NCBI GenBank assembly: GCA_944322845.1
Contig: CALUQE010000022.1
Span: forward strand, 1 to 32,532
DNA: 32,532 nucleotides
Direction: 5' to 3'
Source of the DNA: Candidatus Gastranaerophilales bacterium
Lineage (GTDB): Bacteria > Cyanobacteriota > Vampirovibrionia > Gastranaerophilales > Gastranaerophilaceae
Shown here: piece after piece, positions 23,743 to 31,583 of the stretch
Numbering within the stretch: position 1 is the stretch's first letter
Layout of the letters: every line of letters starts with the position of its first letter
Position numbers and translations under genes: made by a program
The notes under the pieces: model-generated
Database searches by the model: none
Seen by the model: the letters and a program-made list of their open reading frames with translations, nothing else
What the model was told of the DNA's origin: nothing

Positions 23743-25323
23743 ATGATTTACAACTACAATGAAGATTATCAATATGACAGCTGCGTTTCTCAGGGAGTCT
23801 GCTCGGTTAACCCGAGAACCTCATCCCTGCAGGAGGTTTTAATTCTATACTTAAAACTCGCATCGTATTATGCAATCAAACTTTACGAAAACGGAATTCA
23901 GGACAATGATACAAGAAATATGATATTAAATACTATTTCTATTCTCGTATCTAATTTTGAATTCTCCGAAAGAGATTTCAAAGTAATTACGGAAGGGTTC
24001 AACAAAACTCTGCCTGCACTTATAAAAAAATATGAAGAGACTTGCAAGGGTAATAATATTGTGCCCGAATGTTTGAAATCAATTCTAAAATTTAAACAAA
24101 GCTCTGATATTATAAAATCAATTCAATTTGGTGAAAAGGAGTTTTTGAAAAAGAATAAGTCGCTTTCGGCACAAACAAGGGATTTGTATAAGATACTTTT
24201 TGTACTTGCAAAGAGTGTATGTATTAATGTTCTTGATTTAGAAAGCTTTGGCATTGAAGACAAAACCGGTTATATTTCTATTCTGAAACTTCTAAATTCA
24301 CTGAATACAGATGAACATGACAAAGATGCAGACAAATTAAAAACACTTATTGAAGAGATTTCCGTCATCGATAATACTTTGATGAAAACATTGCAAAATG
24401 TGAAAGAAGAACGTTACGGAGCACAGCAGCTCTGCGAAGTTTCTTACTCCACCGTGCCGGGTAAAGCAGTGCTTGTTGTCGGCTCTAATATAAGAGAGCT
24501 TGAAGATATTCTTGAAGCTTTTAAAAATAAAAAAATTGATGTTTATACCCATGATGAAATGATTCTTGCAAATACTTTCCCTAAATTCAAAGAGTACAAA
24601 AATCTTAAGGGTCAGTACGGACAGGGAATTGAAAACTGTTTGCTTGACTTTGCAACATTTCCGGGGCCGATAATACTTACCAGACATTCGCTGTATAATG
24701 TAAAACATTTGTACAGGGGACTTTTGTACACAACAGATTTTGCAACTTCAAAAGGTGTTATACCTATAAAAAACAGAGATTTTTCACAGGTAATTGCCGC
24801 CGCTGAGAATGCAAAAGGTTTTAAAACCGGCAGACACTGCGAAACTTTAAGTGTAGGATATGATTATGACAAATTAATAAAAACAGTAAAACAGCGTGCT
24901 GAAAAATATTCCGGAATTTTCATCGTCGGAATCGGCGCTTATACACTGGAGTCAAAAGCATATTTTGAAAAACTTCTTGCCAAAACTCCGAAAAATATTC
25001 TGGTTATATCTCTTTCCTACTGCATCCAGCGGGAAAACATAATCTGTCTGAACGCATGTTTTGACACATTTGCGGTTACAAAAATTACAGAAGGTCTTGC
25101 GGAAGAATTATCAATCCCGATTTCTGTATTTTTCCCTAAATGTGACAGACATACAATTTCTCAAATGATTTATCTGAATCAGAAACACAATATAAATATT
25201 TACGTAGGAAAATGCACGCCTATTATGCTGAATCCGAATATGATGATTACACTCAAAAACCTGTTTAACATAAACGGCTTGACTTCGGTAAAAAAGGATT
25301 TGGATGAAATATTAAAGAAATAG
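23743..25323 (+). CDS. Divergent hybrid-cluster-protein (Hcp) homologue
   Basis: The 526-residue protein aligns by eye along its length with hydroxylamine reductase/Hcp. Shared blocks include SSLQEVLILYLKLASYYA, PGKAVLVVGSNIRELEDIL, IDVYTHDEMILAN, FPGPIILT, and the C-terminal TSVKKDLDEIL. Most hybrid-cluster ligands are changed. The histidine of GHD is Ser248, the cysteine of SNC is Ser316, the persulfide cysteine of GGCDGA is glycine in GIGAYT, and the distal glutamate is Asp468. Glu272 and Cys439 remain. Only two of four N-terminal cluster cysteines (Cys14, Cys20) are left. It is therefore unlikely to bind a normal hybrid cluster. I chose ATG 23743 to match the family start. Its 3' end abuts murG. 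Confidence 0.75.
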   Translation: MIYNYNEDYQYDSCVSQGVCSVNPRTSSLQEVLILYLKLASYYAIKLYENGIQDNDTRNMILNTISILVSNFEFSERDFKVITEGFNKTLPALIKKYEETCKGNNIVPECLKSILKFKQSSDIIKSIQFGEKEFLKKNKSLSAQTRDLYKILFVLAKSVCINVLDLESFGIEDKTGYISILKLLNSLNTDEHDKDADKLKTLIEEISVIDNTLMKTLQNVKEERYGAQQLCEVSYSTVPGKAVLVVGSNIRELEDILEAFKNKKIDVYTHDEMILANTFPKFKEYKNLKGQYGQGIENCLLDFATFPGPIILTRHSLYNVKHLYRGLLYTTDFATSKGVIPIKNRDFSQVIAAAENAKGFKTGRHCETLSVGYDYDKLIKTVKQRAEKYSGIFIVGIGAYTLESKAYFEKLLAKTPKNILVISLSYCIQRENIICLNACFDTFAVTKITEGLAEELSIPISVFFPKCDRHTISQMIYLNQKHNINIYVGKCTPIMLNPNMMITLKNLFNINGLTSVKKDLDEILKK

Positions 25324-26442
25324 TTATTTTTTAATACTCCGTATAAGCTCTGCAATATGCTTTGCGGCATCCAGTTTTGCAAGGTGGGAAGAATTCTGTT
25401 TGATATAATTCATTTTTACAGGATTTTCAACCAGACTCACAACCGCTTCTCTTAATCTGTTCGGATCAAGTTCCTTATCTTCTATATAAATACAGGCGCC
25501 CATCTCCAGCAAATATTTGGCATTAATTCTCTGATGATTTGCTGCCGCATAAGGATAAGGGATTAGAATAGGTGCAGCACCTGAAGCGCAAATTTCGGAT
25601 ATACTTAAAGATCCTGCACGGGAAACTACAATATCACTGGATTTCAAAACAGATATCATATCCATAAAATAAGGTTTTATTATAAGCCCTCTATCCTGTT
25701 CAAATGTCGGATAAATCTGTCTTACACGCTCAATTACATCATCATAATTCTTTTTTCCTGTCTGGAAAATTACCTGCATATTCCGCTCCTGCGAAAATTC
25801 TTTCAGAAGTTCAATTGCAGTATTATTGATTGACTTTGCGCCCTGAGAACCGCCCATAATACACAGCGTAAGTTTATTCGGGCTCAATCCCATATTAAGA
25901 GCAGCCTGAGCCTTTGTCATTGTTTCAAACTCTTCTCTTATAGGATTTCCGGTAACAACCGTATGCTTGTTCGGAATATATCTTTTTGCTTTTTCAAATG
26001 CAAGTGAAACATACTTAGCTCTTTTTGAAAGTTTTTTTGTAACCAGCCCCGGCATTGCATCGCAATCATGCATCATATAAGGCGTTTTTGTTAAAATGCA
26101 TGCAAAAATCATCGGTGCGGAAACATAACCTCCGGTTGCAAAAACAGCGTCAGGTTTGTATTTTTTGATGTATCTGATGGAACGTATAATTGCCTTAACA
26201 AGCTTCATCCCCCAGATGAAGAATTTAGGATTCAAGCCGCGCGGCATACCTTTTATGCTTACGTGAAGAAATTTGTACCCTTTTTTCGTCGCAAGTTCAA
26301 ATTCCATATTGCGTTTGTTCCCGACATAATAAACCTTTGAACCGCCTGCTGAAAGCTCATCCGCAACAGCGAGTGCAGGATAAATGTGCCCTCCGGTACC
26401 GCCGCCGGTGACAAAATAAACGCTATTGTATACTTCTGACAT
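25324..26442 (-). CDS. murG: UDP-GlcNAc:lipid II transferase MurG
   Basis: MurG adds N-acetylglucosamine to lipid I at the inner face of the membrane to give lipid II. The 372-residue GT-B enzyme has the N-terminal TGGGTGGHIYPALAVA loop, ATGGYVSAPM, VTGNPIR, the IMGGSQGAKSIN loop and the UDP-binding region SRAGSLSISEICASGAAPILIPYP. I chose ATG 26442 over TTG 26451. It overlaps ftsW by 20 bases and is the last gene of the murD-ftsW-murG unit. Confidence 0.95.
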   Translation of the reverse strand: MSEVYNSVYFVTGGGTGGHIYPALAVADELSAGGSKVYYVGNKRNMEFELATKKGYKFLHVSIKGMPRGLNPKFFIWGMKLVKAIIRSIRYIKKYKPDAVFATGGYVSAPMIFACILTKTPYMMHDCDAMPGLVTKKLSKRAKYVSLAFEKAKRYIPNKHTVVTGNPIREEFETMTKAQAALNMGLSPNKLTLCIMGGSQGAKSINNTAIELLKEFSQERNMQVIFQTGKKNYDDVIERVRQIYPTFEQDRGLIIKPYFMDMISVLKSSDIVVSRAGSLSISEICASGAAPILIPYPYAAANHQRINAKYLLEMGACIYIEDKELDPNRLREAVVSLVENPVKMNYIKQNSSHLAKLDAAKHIAELIRSIKK

Positions 26443-27577
26443 TGTTACCAAACCTTACCCTTTTTACATTATCTTTTGAAATATTTAAAATTATTCCGAC
26501 CATCCACAAAGAAACCATGACGGAAGATCCGCCGTAGCTTATGAAAGGCATAGGAACACCGGTTGCCGGAACAAACGAACTTGCAACCCACATATTGAGA
26601 AAACCTTGAAAACAGATAGAGAAAGTTAACCCGAGTGCCAGTAATTTTCCGTACATATCCTGACATTTAGTCGCAATTAAAAATCCTCTCTGCAAAATTG
26701 TCCAGAATAAACATATTATTAATAAACATCCGATAAATCCGTGTTCTTCACCGATTACCGCATAAATAAAGTCTGTATGCGCTTCCGGAAGCCATGCCAG
26801 CTTTTGTTTGGAGCTTCCGTAACCGACCCCGTACAGTCCGCCCGAAGCGAACGCAACAAGCGATTGAATAATGTTATATCCCGCACCCAGCGGGTCTGCT
26901 TCTGGATGAAGCCATGTTGTAATTCTTGAAGATTGATAGCCTTTCAAACCTTTCCACAGCAAGAGCGGAATAAATGCACACATTCCGTATATAATTAACT
27001 GAACCGAACCGCCCGCGCAAATATACACAGCTACAGAGGTTGCAAGCAAAAGCAAAACCATACTCAAATTCGGCTGGGTAAAAATTAACCCGACCATAAT
27101 CAGTATAGGAATAAACGCCGTTACAATCTTGTTGTTATCAAACAGGTTTGCATCTTTGCAAAACACAGCTGCTAAAAGCATAACAACGGCAGGTTTTGCA
27201 AACTCGGAAGGCTGGAGGCTCAACGGCCCTATATTAATCCATCTTTGCGCGCCGTTTACCGTTGTTCCCGCAACTTTTACCATTACAAGCATAACGATTA
27301 CAAAAATCGCAAACGGAAGTGTGTAATTAATAAGCTTTTTGTAGTGAAAATTAGACAAAAATCTCATGCCGACAAGTCCGATAACAACTCCGAAAATCTG
27401 CTGGATTAAAAACCTTGCGGGATTCAAACCCATATCGATACATTTCGGGGCGCTTGCGGAAAATATTGCCATCAAACCGATAACAACAAGAAAAATTACC
27501 GCAACAAACAGCGGTCTGTCAGACTGCATGTTTTGCGAACTTAATTTATCAGGATTGTTGTTATTTAGATAAGACAT
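26423..27577 (-). CDS. ftsW: Septal peptidoglycan polymerase FtsW
   Basis: This 384-residue SEDS glycosyltransferase polymerises lipid II at the division site. About ten membrane segments are visible, with SEDS signatures VNGAQRWINIGPLSLQPSEFAK, the Asp-containing AHTDFIYAVIGEEHGF, and the C-terminal GVPMPFISYGGSS. I chose ATG 27577 (MSYLNNNN), preceded by AAGGA inside the end of murD; longer reading frames run back into murD. It overlaps murD by 17 bases and murG by 20. Confidence 0.94.
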   Translation of the reverse strand: MSYLNNNNPDKLSSQNMQSDRPLFVAVIFLVVIGLMAIFSASAPKCIDMGLNPARFLIQQIFGVVIGLVGMRFLSNFHYKKLINYTLPFAIFVIVMLVMVKVAGTTVNGAQRWINIGPLSLQPSEFAKPAVVMLLAAVFCKDANLFDNNKIVTAFIPILIMVGLIFTQPNLSMVLLLLATSVAVYICAGGSVQLIIYGMCAFIPLLLWKGLKGYQSSRITTWLHPEADPLGAGYNIIQSLVAFASGGLYGVGYGSSKQKLAWLPEAHTDFIYAVIGEEHGFIGCLLIICLFWTILQRGFLIATKCQDMYGKLLALGLTFSICFQGFLNMWVASSFVPATGVPMPFISYGGSSVMVSLWMVGIILNISKDNVKRVRFGNNVRSIQ

Positions 27578-29519
27578 AATCCTTGAAAACTTCTCCTCTG
27601 TGTTCGTAACTCTTGAACATATCGAAACTTGCGCATGCCGGTGAAAGAAGTACCACATCAGGTTTTAAGCTGATTGCTTTATCAATTGCTTCTTCCATGG
27701 TGTGTTCTTTTATTATATTACTAAAACCATTTTTTTTCAGATTTTTTTCAAATCTTTCCGTAGCTTCGCCGATAAGTAAAACCGTTTTAATGTGCTTATT
27801 TATCGAACGGCACATTTCTGTAAGGTCGGTATTTTTATCACGTCCGCCGAGAATCAAAGCTACGTCCTGATTGTTAAAGGAATCAATTGCAACAATGGAA
27901 GCCTCCGGATTTGTTGCTTTAGAATCATTAAAGAAAGTTATTCCGTCAAGCTCTCTTACTTTTTCAAGACGGTGTTCCGGCGCTTTGAACGACATAATCC
28001 TTTCTCTGATATCTTCATTTTCCATGCCTGCAAGTTTTGCAATAATTACCCCGCACATAACATTTTGATAATTATGATGACCGACAAGCGGACAGTCTTT
28101 CAGAGAAATAATTTCTTCATCACCATAATAAATAGCATCATTTTTTATTAGTGAATAGTAAACAGTGAGTATCGAATCTGATGTTTCACCAGATGACGCG
28201 GCGGTCATCTGCCCCCCTTGCGGGGGAAGTGGCACGGAGTGCCGTAGGGGGGTATTAATTTCCAAATCTCCGGCGGCAGTCATCTGCCCCCCTTGCGGGG
28301 GAAGTGTCACGAAGTGACGAAGGGGGGTATCAATCTCGCGCTTCAGAAAATCAATACAACCCTCAATATTAAAATCAATCTCATTATTCCAAAATCTAAT
28401 TACCCTGAAATTCTTTTCATTTAAATAAAATGTTCTTTGTATATCATTAAAATTTCCGCAATGCTGTCCGCCGTCTATTTCAATGATAATACGTTTTTCA
28501 AGACAGGCAAAATCCGCAATATATTTATTATCAATTGCAAATTGCCGCCTGAATTTTACCCCGAGTTTTTCTTTTCTTATTAACTGCCAGAGTTTAACTT
28601 CCTGCGGAGTCATTTCTTTTCTCATTTTTCGTGAAAAATCTTTTATGTAAGGAGCGTAGTATCTGTGATTTACTTCTTTTACCCCCCTTTGTCCTCCGGA
28701 CATTTCCCCCGCAAGGGGGGCAAAAGCCTCCGGTGCCAGATTAGCGCACTCTCTTCCCCCCAATGCGGGGGAAGTACCCGAAGGGGGTAGGGGGATGTTG
28801 TCATCCGCATCAAAAAATATTACATTTTTACACTTTTTCGCAAATTCAACCAGCTTTTCGTCTTTTGCGTTCAAAATTGCAAACTCAGGCTCCTGAGGCG
28901 GTAAAAATATCTTAGCTTTTGCATTAAAATAATTCTCCAGACCGCCATGCCAGTCAATGTGGTCAGGCGTAAAATTCGTCCAGCAGGCATATTTTGCCTT
29001 AAATTTTTCCGTCATCTGCGCCTGATATGAACTTATTTCACAAACAAGAAAATCGTGTTTTTCGCCGATTAAAGAGGTCGGAGGAACGCCGATATTTCCG
29101 CAGACAGGTGCAGAAAATTTCTTACCCAAAATGTGTGACACAAGCGCCGTTGTTGTAGTTTTTCCGTTCGTTCCGGTTATTGCAATAAAAGGAATATCCG
29201 TATTCAAATACGCAAGTTCAATTTCAGAAATTATTTTTATATTTTTTTCATTTAATCTCTTAAAAATCTCAGACTTAGGCGGAATCCCCGGGCTGGTGAC
29301 TGCAAAAGCAGAGCCTTCAATAAATTCTTCGCTGTGACCGCCGCATTCAACCTTAACGCCGAGCATTTCAAGCTCTTTAATCTGCGGGCGGTACTCTTCT
29401 CTCACGTCATTTACTCCCTTAGATTCCGTAAGATAAACATCATAACCTTTGCCGGCTAAAAACTTTGCAGCGGAAATTCCGCTTTTTGATAAACCCAATA
29501 TTAAAACTTTTTCTGACAT
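27561..29519 (-). CDS. murD: UDP-MurNAc-Ala:D-Glu ligase MurD with in-frame DUF559 insert
   Basis: MurD adds D-glutamate to UDP-MurNAc-L-alanine with ATP. The 652 residues exceed the usual 430-460. Residues 1-240 and 460-652 join into a normal MurD: an N-terminal Rossmann-like domain, P-loop TGTNGKTTT (115-123), EISSYQ, NFTPDHIDWHG, then LVGHHNYQN, the HRLEKV loop, FNDSKATNPEA and LLSPACASFDMF. Residues about 241-459 are extra and include a DUF559 nuclease domain (about 282-395). The insert lies in a variable stretch between strands of the central domain. The frame is unbroken and every motif I can see is kept, so the enzyme is probably active. TAAAAT and GGAGAG precede the ATG; ftsW and murG follow. 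Confidence 0.93.
   Translation of the reverse strand: MSEKVLILGLSKSGISAAKFLAGKGYDVYLTESKGVNDVREEYRPQIKELEMLGVKVECGGHSEEFIEGSAFAVTSPGIPPKSEIFKRLNEKNIKIISEIELAYLNTDIPFIAITGTNGKTTTTALVSHILGKKFSAPVCGNIGVPPTSLIGEKHDFLVCEISSYQAQMTEKFKAKYACWTNFTPDHIDWHGGLENYFNAKAKIFLPPQEPEFAILNAKDEKLVEFAKKCKNVIFFDADDNIPLPPSGTSPALGGRECANLAPEAFAPLAGEMSGGQRGVKEVNHRYYAPYIKDFSRKMRKEMTPQEVKLWQLIRKEKLGVKFRRQFAIDNKYIADFACLEKRIIIEIDGGQHCGNFNDIQRTFYLNEKNFRVIRFWNNEIDFNIEGCIDFLKREIDTPLRHFVTLPPQGGQMTAAGDLEINTPLRHSVPLPPQGGQMTAASSGETSDSILTVYYSLIKNDAIYYGDEEIISLKDCPLVGHHNYQNVMCGVIIAKLAGMENEDIRERIMSFKAPEHRLEKVRELDGITFFNDSKATNPEASIVAIDSFNNQDVALILGGRDKNTDLTEMCRSINKHIKTVLLIGEATERFEKNLKKNGFSNIIKEHTMEEAIDKAISLKPDVVLLSPACASFDMFKSYEHRGEVFKDYVLSK
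28150..28175 (+). repeat. Degenerate heptanucleotide repeat at element edge
   Basis: GTGAATA, GTAAACA and GTGAGTA stand in tandem. They resemble the run at 9651-9676. Here they are translated on the minus strand as part of MurD (SILTVYYSL). Confidence 0.55.
28212..28254 (+). repeat. GC-rich palindromic repeat, copy B
   Basis: The ends are CCCCCCTTGCGGGGG and AGGGGGGTA, with an inner hairpin GGCAC-GGA-GTGCC. It encodes part of the PLRHSVPLPPQGGQ peptide within MurD. Confidence 0.85.
28287..28329 (+). repeat. GC-rich palindromic repeat, copy C
   Basis: This copy has the same ends as copy B, with inner hairpin GTCAC-GAA-GTGAC. It starts exactly 75 bases after copy B and shares the CATCTG flank, so B and C are a tandem duplication, encoding two 25-residue repeats (EIDTPLRHFVTLPPQGGQ... 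and EINTPLRHSVPLPPQGGQ...). Confidence 0.85.
28680..28720 (-). repeat. GC-rich palindromic repeat, copy D (inverted)
   Basis: Read on the minus strand it is CCCCCCTTGCGGGGG-AAA, inner TGTCC-GGA-GGACA, then AAGGGGGGTA. It lies on the far side of the DUF559 coding part in the opposite orientation to B and C. Confidence 0.85.
28756..28795 (+). repeat. GC-rich palindromic repeat, copy E (diverged)
   Basis: CCCCCCAATGCGGGGGAAG is followed by TACCCGAAGGGGGTAGGGGGAT. It is more diverged than the others and marks the murD-proximal end of the insert. Confidence 0.75.
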
Positions 29520-29541
29520 AATCTTTTTCTCTCCGGTTTTA

Positions 29542-29547
29542 ATTTTA
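29542..29547 (-). promoter_or_regulatory. -10 box of the murD-ftsW-murG operon
   Basis: TAAAAT on the minus strand lies 22 bases before murD, with a GGAGAG ribosome-binding site nine bases before the ATG. Confidence 0.45.
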
Positions 29548-29573
29548 CCTCAAAAAGAAAAGTTGAGAAACAA

Positions 29574-29600
29574 GCGGCGGCGCATAAAATGCGCCGCCGC
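29574..29600 (-). terminator. Strong GC hairpin after thrS
   Basis: GCGGCGGCGCAT-AAA-ATGCGCCGCCGC (plus-strand reading) is a perfect 12-pair stem between the thrS stop and the murD promoter. The T-run after it on the minus strand is weak (TTGTTTC), but position and stability fit a terminator. Confidence 0.75.
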
Positions 29601-29626
29601 CATTAAATTAATAATCAATTAAAAAA

Positions 29627-31399
29627 CTAAGCTCTGTCCTTAATTTCTTTTTCGATATCCGCGATAAATTCGTCAACTGTTTTTGTTCCGACCTGTCCGA
29701 CACCGCGTTTTCTTATTGCAACAGAGTTTGACTCGATTTCTTTATCGCCGATTACGCAGACATAAGGGATTTTCTTATCCTGCAATGATTCTCTGATTTT
29801 GTAATTCATAGATTCAGAGCGGTCATCGAGTTTTACTCTTATACCTGCATCGCGCATTTTCTTATAAACTTTTTCCGCAAAATCAACATGTTTTTCGTTA
29901 CTTATCGGAACGATTGCAACCTGAGTCGGAGCAAGCCATGTCGGGAATGCGCCTGCGTAGTGTTCAATCAGAATACCGTGGAATCTTTCCATTGAACCGA
30001 AAATTACTCTATGCAGCATAATAGGTGTTTTCATAGAGCCGTCTTTATCCTGATATTTGATATCAAATCTTGCAGGAAGGTTGAAGTCAAGCTGGATTGT
30101 AGCGCATTGCCATGTTCTTCCGATTGCGTCTTTTACCTTAAAGTCAATCTTAGGTCCGTAGAATGCGCCGTCTCCTTCGTTGATATCGTATTTCATTCCG
30201 CGTCTGTCCATTGCTTCTTTCAAACCGGCTTCCGCTTTGTTCCAGTTTTCAATTTCGCCGACAAAGCTTTCCGGACGGGTTGAAAGTTCAACTTCAAAAC
30301 TCATATTAAAGATTTTCATTGTATCGGCAACAAAATCAATAATATCGTTAATTTCATCTACAAGTTGTTCAGGTGTGCAGAAAATATGCGCATCATCCTG
30401 AGTGAATCCTTGAACACGGGTTAAGCCTGACAAAGCGCCTGATTTTTCTTTTCTGTAAACAGTTCCCAGCTCTGCCATTCTCAAAGGCAATGAGCGGTAT
30501 GAATATCTGTTTGCCTGATAAATTAATATATGGAACGGACAGTTCATAGGTTTTACTACAAACTGCTCATCAGAATCTTCTTCTTTCTGGATAAAGAACA
30601 TGTTTTCTTTGTAATGATCCATGTGGCCTGAAATTTCCCACAACTTAGATTTAGCAATCTGCGGAGTGTTAACAATTACATAACCGCGTTTTCTGTGTTC
30701 TTCTCTCCAGTAGTTTTCAATTTGTTCTCTGACTACTGCAAGATTCGGATGCCACAATACAAGCCCGCCTCCGATTTCTTCTCTTACGGAGAATAAATCA
30801 AGTTGGGTGCCGAGTTTTCTATGGTCACGTTTTTCCGCTTCTTCAAGGAAAGTCAGATAAGCTTGTAAATCTTCTTTATTCCAGTATGCGGTTGCGTAAA
30901 TTCTCTGAAGCATTTTGTTCTTCTCATTTCCGCGCCAGTAAGCTCCTGCAACCTTCAGAAGTTTTATGGCATTACCTTTAATATAAGAAGTATTCGGAAT
31001 ATGAGGTCCTGCACAAAGGTCATTGAACAAAACATTTCCGTCTTTGTCTTTTGTCAAATACAAAGTAGGATTATCGTTTCTGTGTTCTTCCAGAAGTTCT
31101 GCCTTGTAAATTTCACCTTCAGATTTAAATTCCGCAATCTGTTTGTCCACATCAGGTATTTCATATCTTTCGAACGTAAGATTTTGTTTGATAATACTTT
31201 TCATTTCTTCTTCGATTTTGGCTAAATCATCCTGTGTGAATGCATAACCGTCTGTCAAATCAAAATCGTAATAAAAACCGCTGTCAGTAGCCGGCCCTAT
31301 AGCTAACTTTGCCTGAGGAAACAGCTTTTGTACAGCCTGTGCCATGATGTGAGAGCATGAATGTCTTAGTACATGCAATGTTTCGTTGTTCTTTTCCAT
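29627..31399 (-). CDS. thrS: Threonyl-tRNA synthetase lacking the TGS domain
   Basis: This class II synthetase charges tRNA-Thr. The 590 residues start directly in the editing domain, with HSCSHIMAQ and the later CAGPHIP that form the deacylation site removing serine. The usual N-terminal TGS domain of about 60 residues is absent. The catalytic core shows the zinc-cysteine MNCPFHILIY, motif 2 RMAELGTVYRKEKSGALSGLTRVQGFTQDDAH, MLHRVIFGSMERF, and a normal anticodon-binding C-terminus (VAIVPIS...). GGAAAGG precedes the ATG. The leader holds a tRNA-like hairpin, suggesting autoregulation. Confidence 0.95.
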   Translation of the reverse strand: MEKNNETLHVLRHSCSHIMAQAVQKLFPQAKLAIGPATDSGFYYDFDLTDGYAFTQDDLAKIEEEMKSIIKQNLTFERYEIPDVDKQIAEFKSEGEIYKAELLEEHRNDNPTLYLTKDKDGNVLFNDLCAGPHIPNTSYIKGNAIKLLKVAGAYWRGNEKNKMLQRIYATAYWNKEDLQAYLTFLEEAEKRDHRKLGTQLDLFSVREEIGGGLVLWHPNLAVVREQIENYWREEHRKRGYVIVNTPQIAKSKLWEISGHMDHYKENMFFIQKEEDSDEQFVVKPMNCPFHILIYQANRYSYRSLPLRMAELGTVYRKEKSGALSGLTRVQGFTQDDAHIFCTPEQLVDEINDIIDFVADTMKIFNMSFEVELSTRPESFVGEIENWNKAEAGLKEAMDRRGMKYDINEGDGAFYGPKIDFKVKDAIGRTWQCATIQLDFNLPARFDIKYQDKDGSMKTPIMLHRVIFGSMERFHGILIEHYAGAFPTWLAPTQVAIVPISNEKHVDFAEKVYKKMRDAGIRVKLDDRSESMNYKIRESLQDKKIPYVCVIGDKEIESNSVAIRKRGVGQVGTKTVDEFIADIEKEIKDRA

Positions 31400-31413
31400 T
31401 TTCTATCCTTTCC

Positions 31414-31460
31414 GGAATAAACATTGGTCTGCGGCAACATTCCGCTAACTTATTTATTCC
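31414..31460 (-). promoter_or_regulatory. thrS leader hairpin resembling a tRNA-Thr anticodon arm
   Basis: On the minus strand GGAATAAAT (31460-31452) pairs with GTTTATTCC (31422-31414). Within it GCGG and CCGC (31445-31442 and 31434-31431) enclose a seven-base loop AATGTTG. The loop centre is UGU (31439-31437), the anticodon for ACA threonine codons. The hairpin ends just before the GGAAAGG ribosome-binding site, so a bound synthetase could block translation, as in the E. coli thrS operator. Confidence 0.55.
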
Positions 31461-31468
31461 ATAAAGAG

Positions 31469-31484
31469 GTGGATCCCTCTAACT
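31469..31484 (-). promoter_or_regulatory. First hairpin of the thrS leader
   Basis: AGAGG-GATCCA-CCTCT (minus strand) forms a five-pair stem near the predicted 5' end of the thrS mRNA, upstream of the anticodon-like hairpin. It may be a second arm of the same regulatory structure. Confidence 0.35.
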
Positions 31485-31495
31485 ATTACAAAAAT

Positions 31496-31501
31496 ATTTT
31501 A
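31496..31501 (-). promoter_or_regulatory. thrS extended -10 box
   Basis: TGA-TAAAAT on the minus strand would start transcription near 31489 and give a leader of about 90 bases that contains both hairpins. Confidence 0.45.
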
Positions 31502-31571
31502 TCATAAAAGGGGATAAATACATTTATTTGATAAGTAATAAAGAGGGTTTAAAAAATTTTGTTCATGATAT

Positions 31572-31577
31572 TATCTT
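31572..31577 (+). promoter_or_regulatory. -10 box of the small exported protein gene, leaderless
   Basis: TATCTT lies six bases (attatt) before ATG 31584. TATTAT at 31569-31574 is an alternative at nine bases. No ribosome-binding site is seen. Confidence 0.4.
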
Positions 31578-31583
31578 ATTATT

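Larger units (their letters stand above)
28143..28799 (-). mobile_element. DUF559-encoding palindromic element inside murD
   Basis: The insert is about 657 bases, a multiple of three, and open throughout in the murD frame. From left on the plus strand it holds a degenerate heptad repeat, palindromes B and C as a 75-base direct repeat, the DUF559 coding part (minus strand, about 28335-28676), palindrome D in opposite orientation, and palindrome E. The nuclease domain is thus bracketed by inverted copies (C and D), much like terminal inverted repeats. DUF559 proteins share the Vsr/PD-(D/E)xK fold. Visible core residues are Asp336 (YIADF), Glu347 and Asp349 (IIIEIDGGQH). The exact edges are estimated from where MurD similarity stops. 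Confidence 0.8.

Noticed and set aside
28212..28329. CRISPR array from the regularly spaced repeats
   Set aside because: Only two direct copies with a similar (not unique) spacer, translated within murD, and no cas genes.
28143..28799. Intein in murD
   Set aside because: The insert lacks splice-junction residues and Hint motifs, is too short for a full intein with endonuclease, and the nuclease domain is DUF559-like, not LAGLIDADG or HNH.
31469..31484. Possible T-box riboswitch upstream of thrS (GGTGG-like sequence)
   Set aside because: The GGTGGATCC reading is on the strand opposite to thrS, and there is no terminator/antiterminator pair in the leader. The T-box consensus AGGGTGGNACCGCG is not present in the correct orientation.
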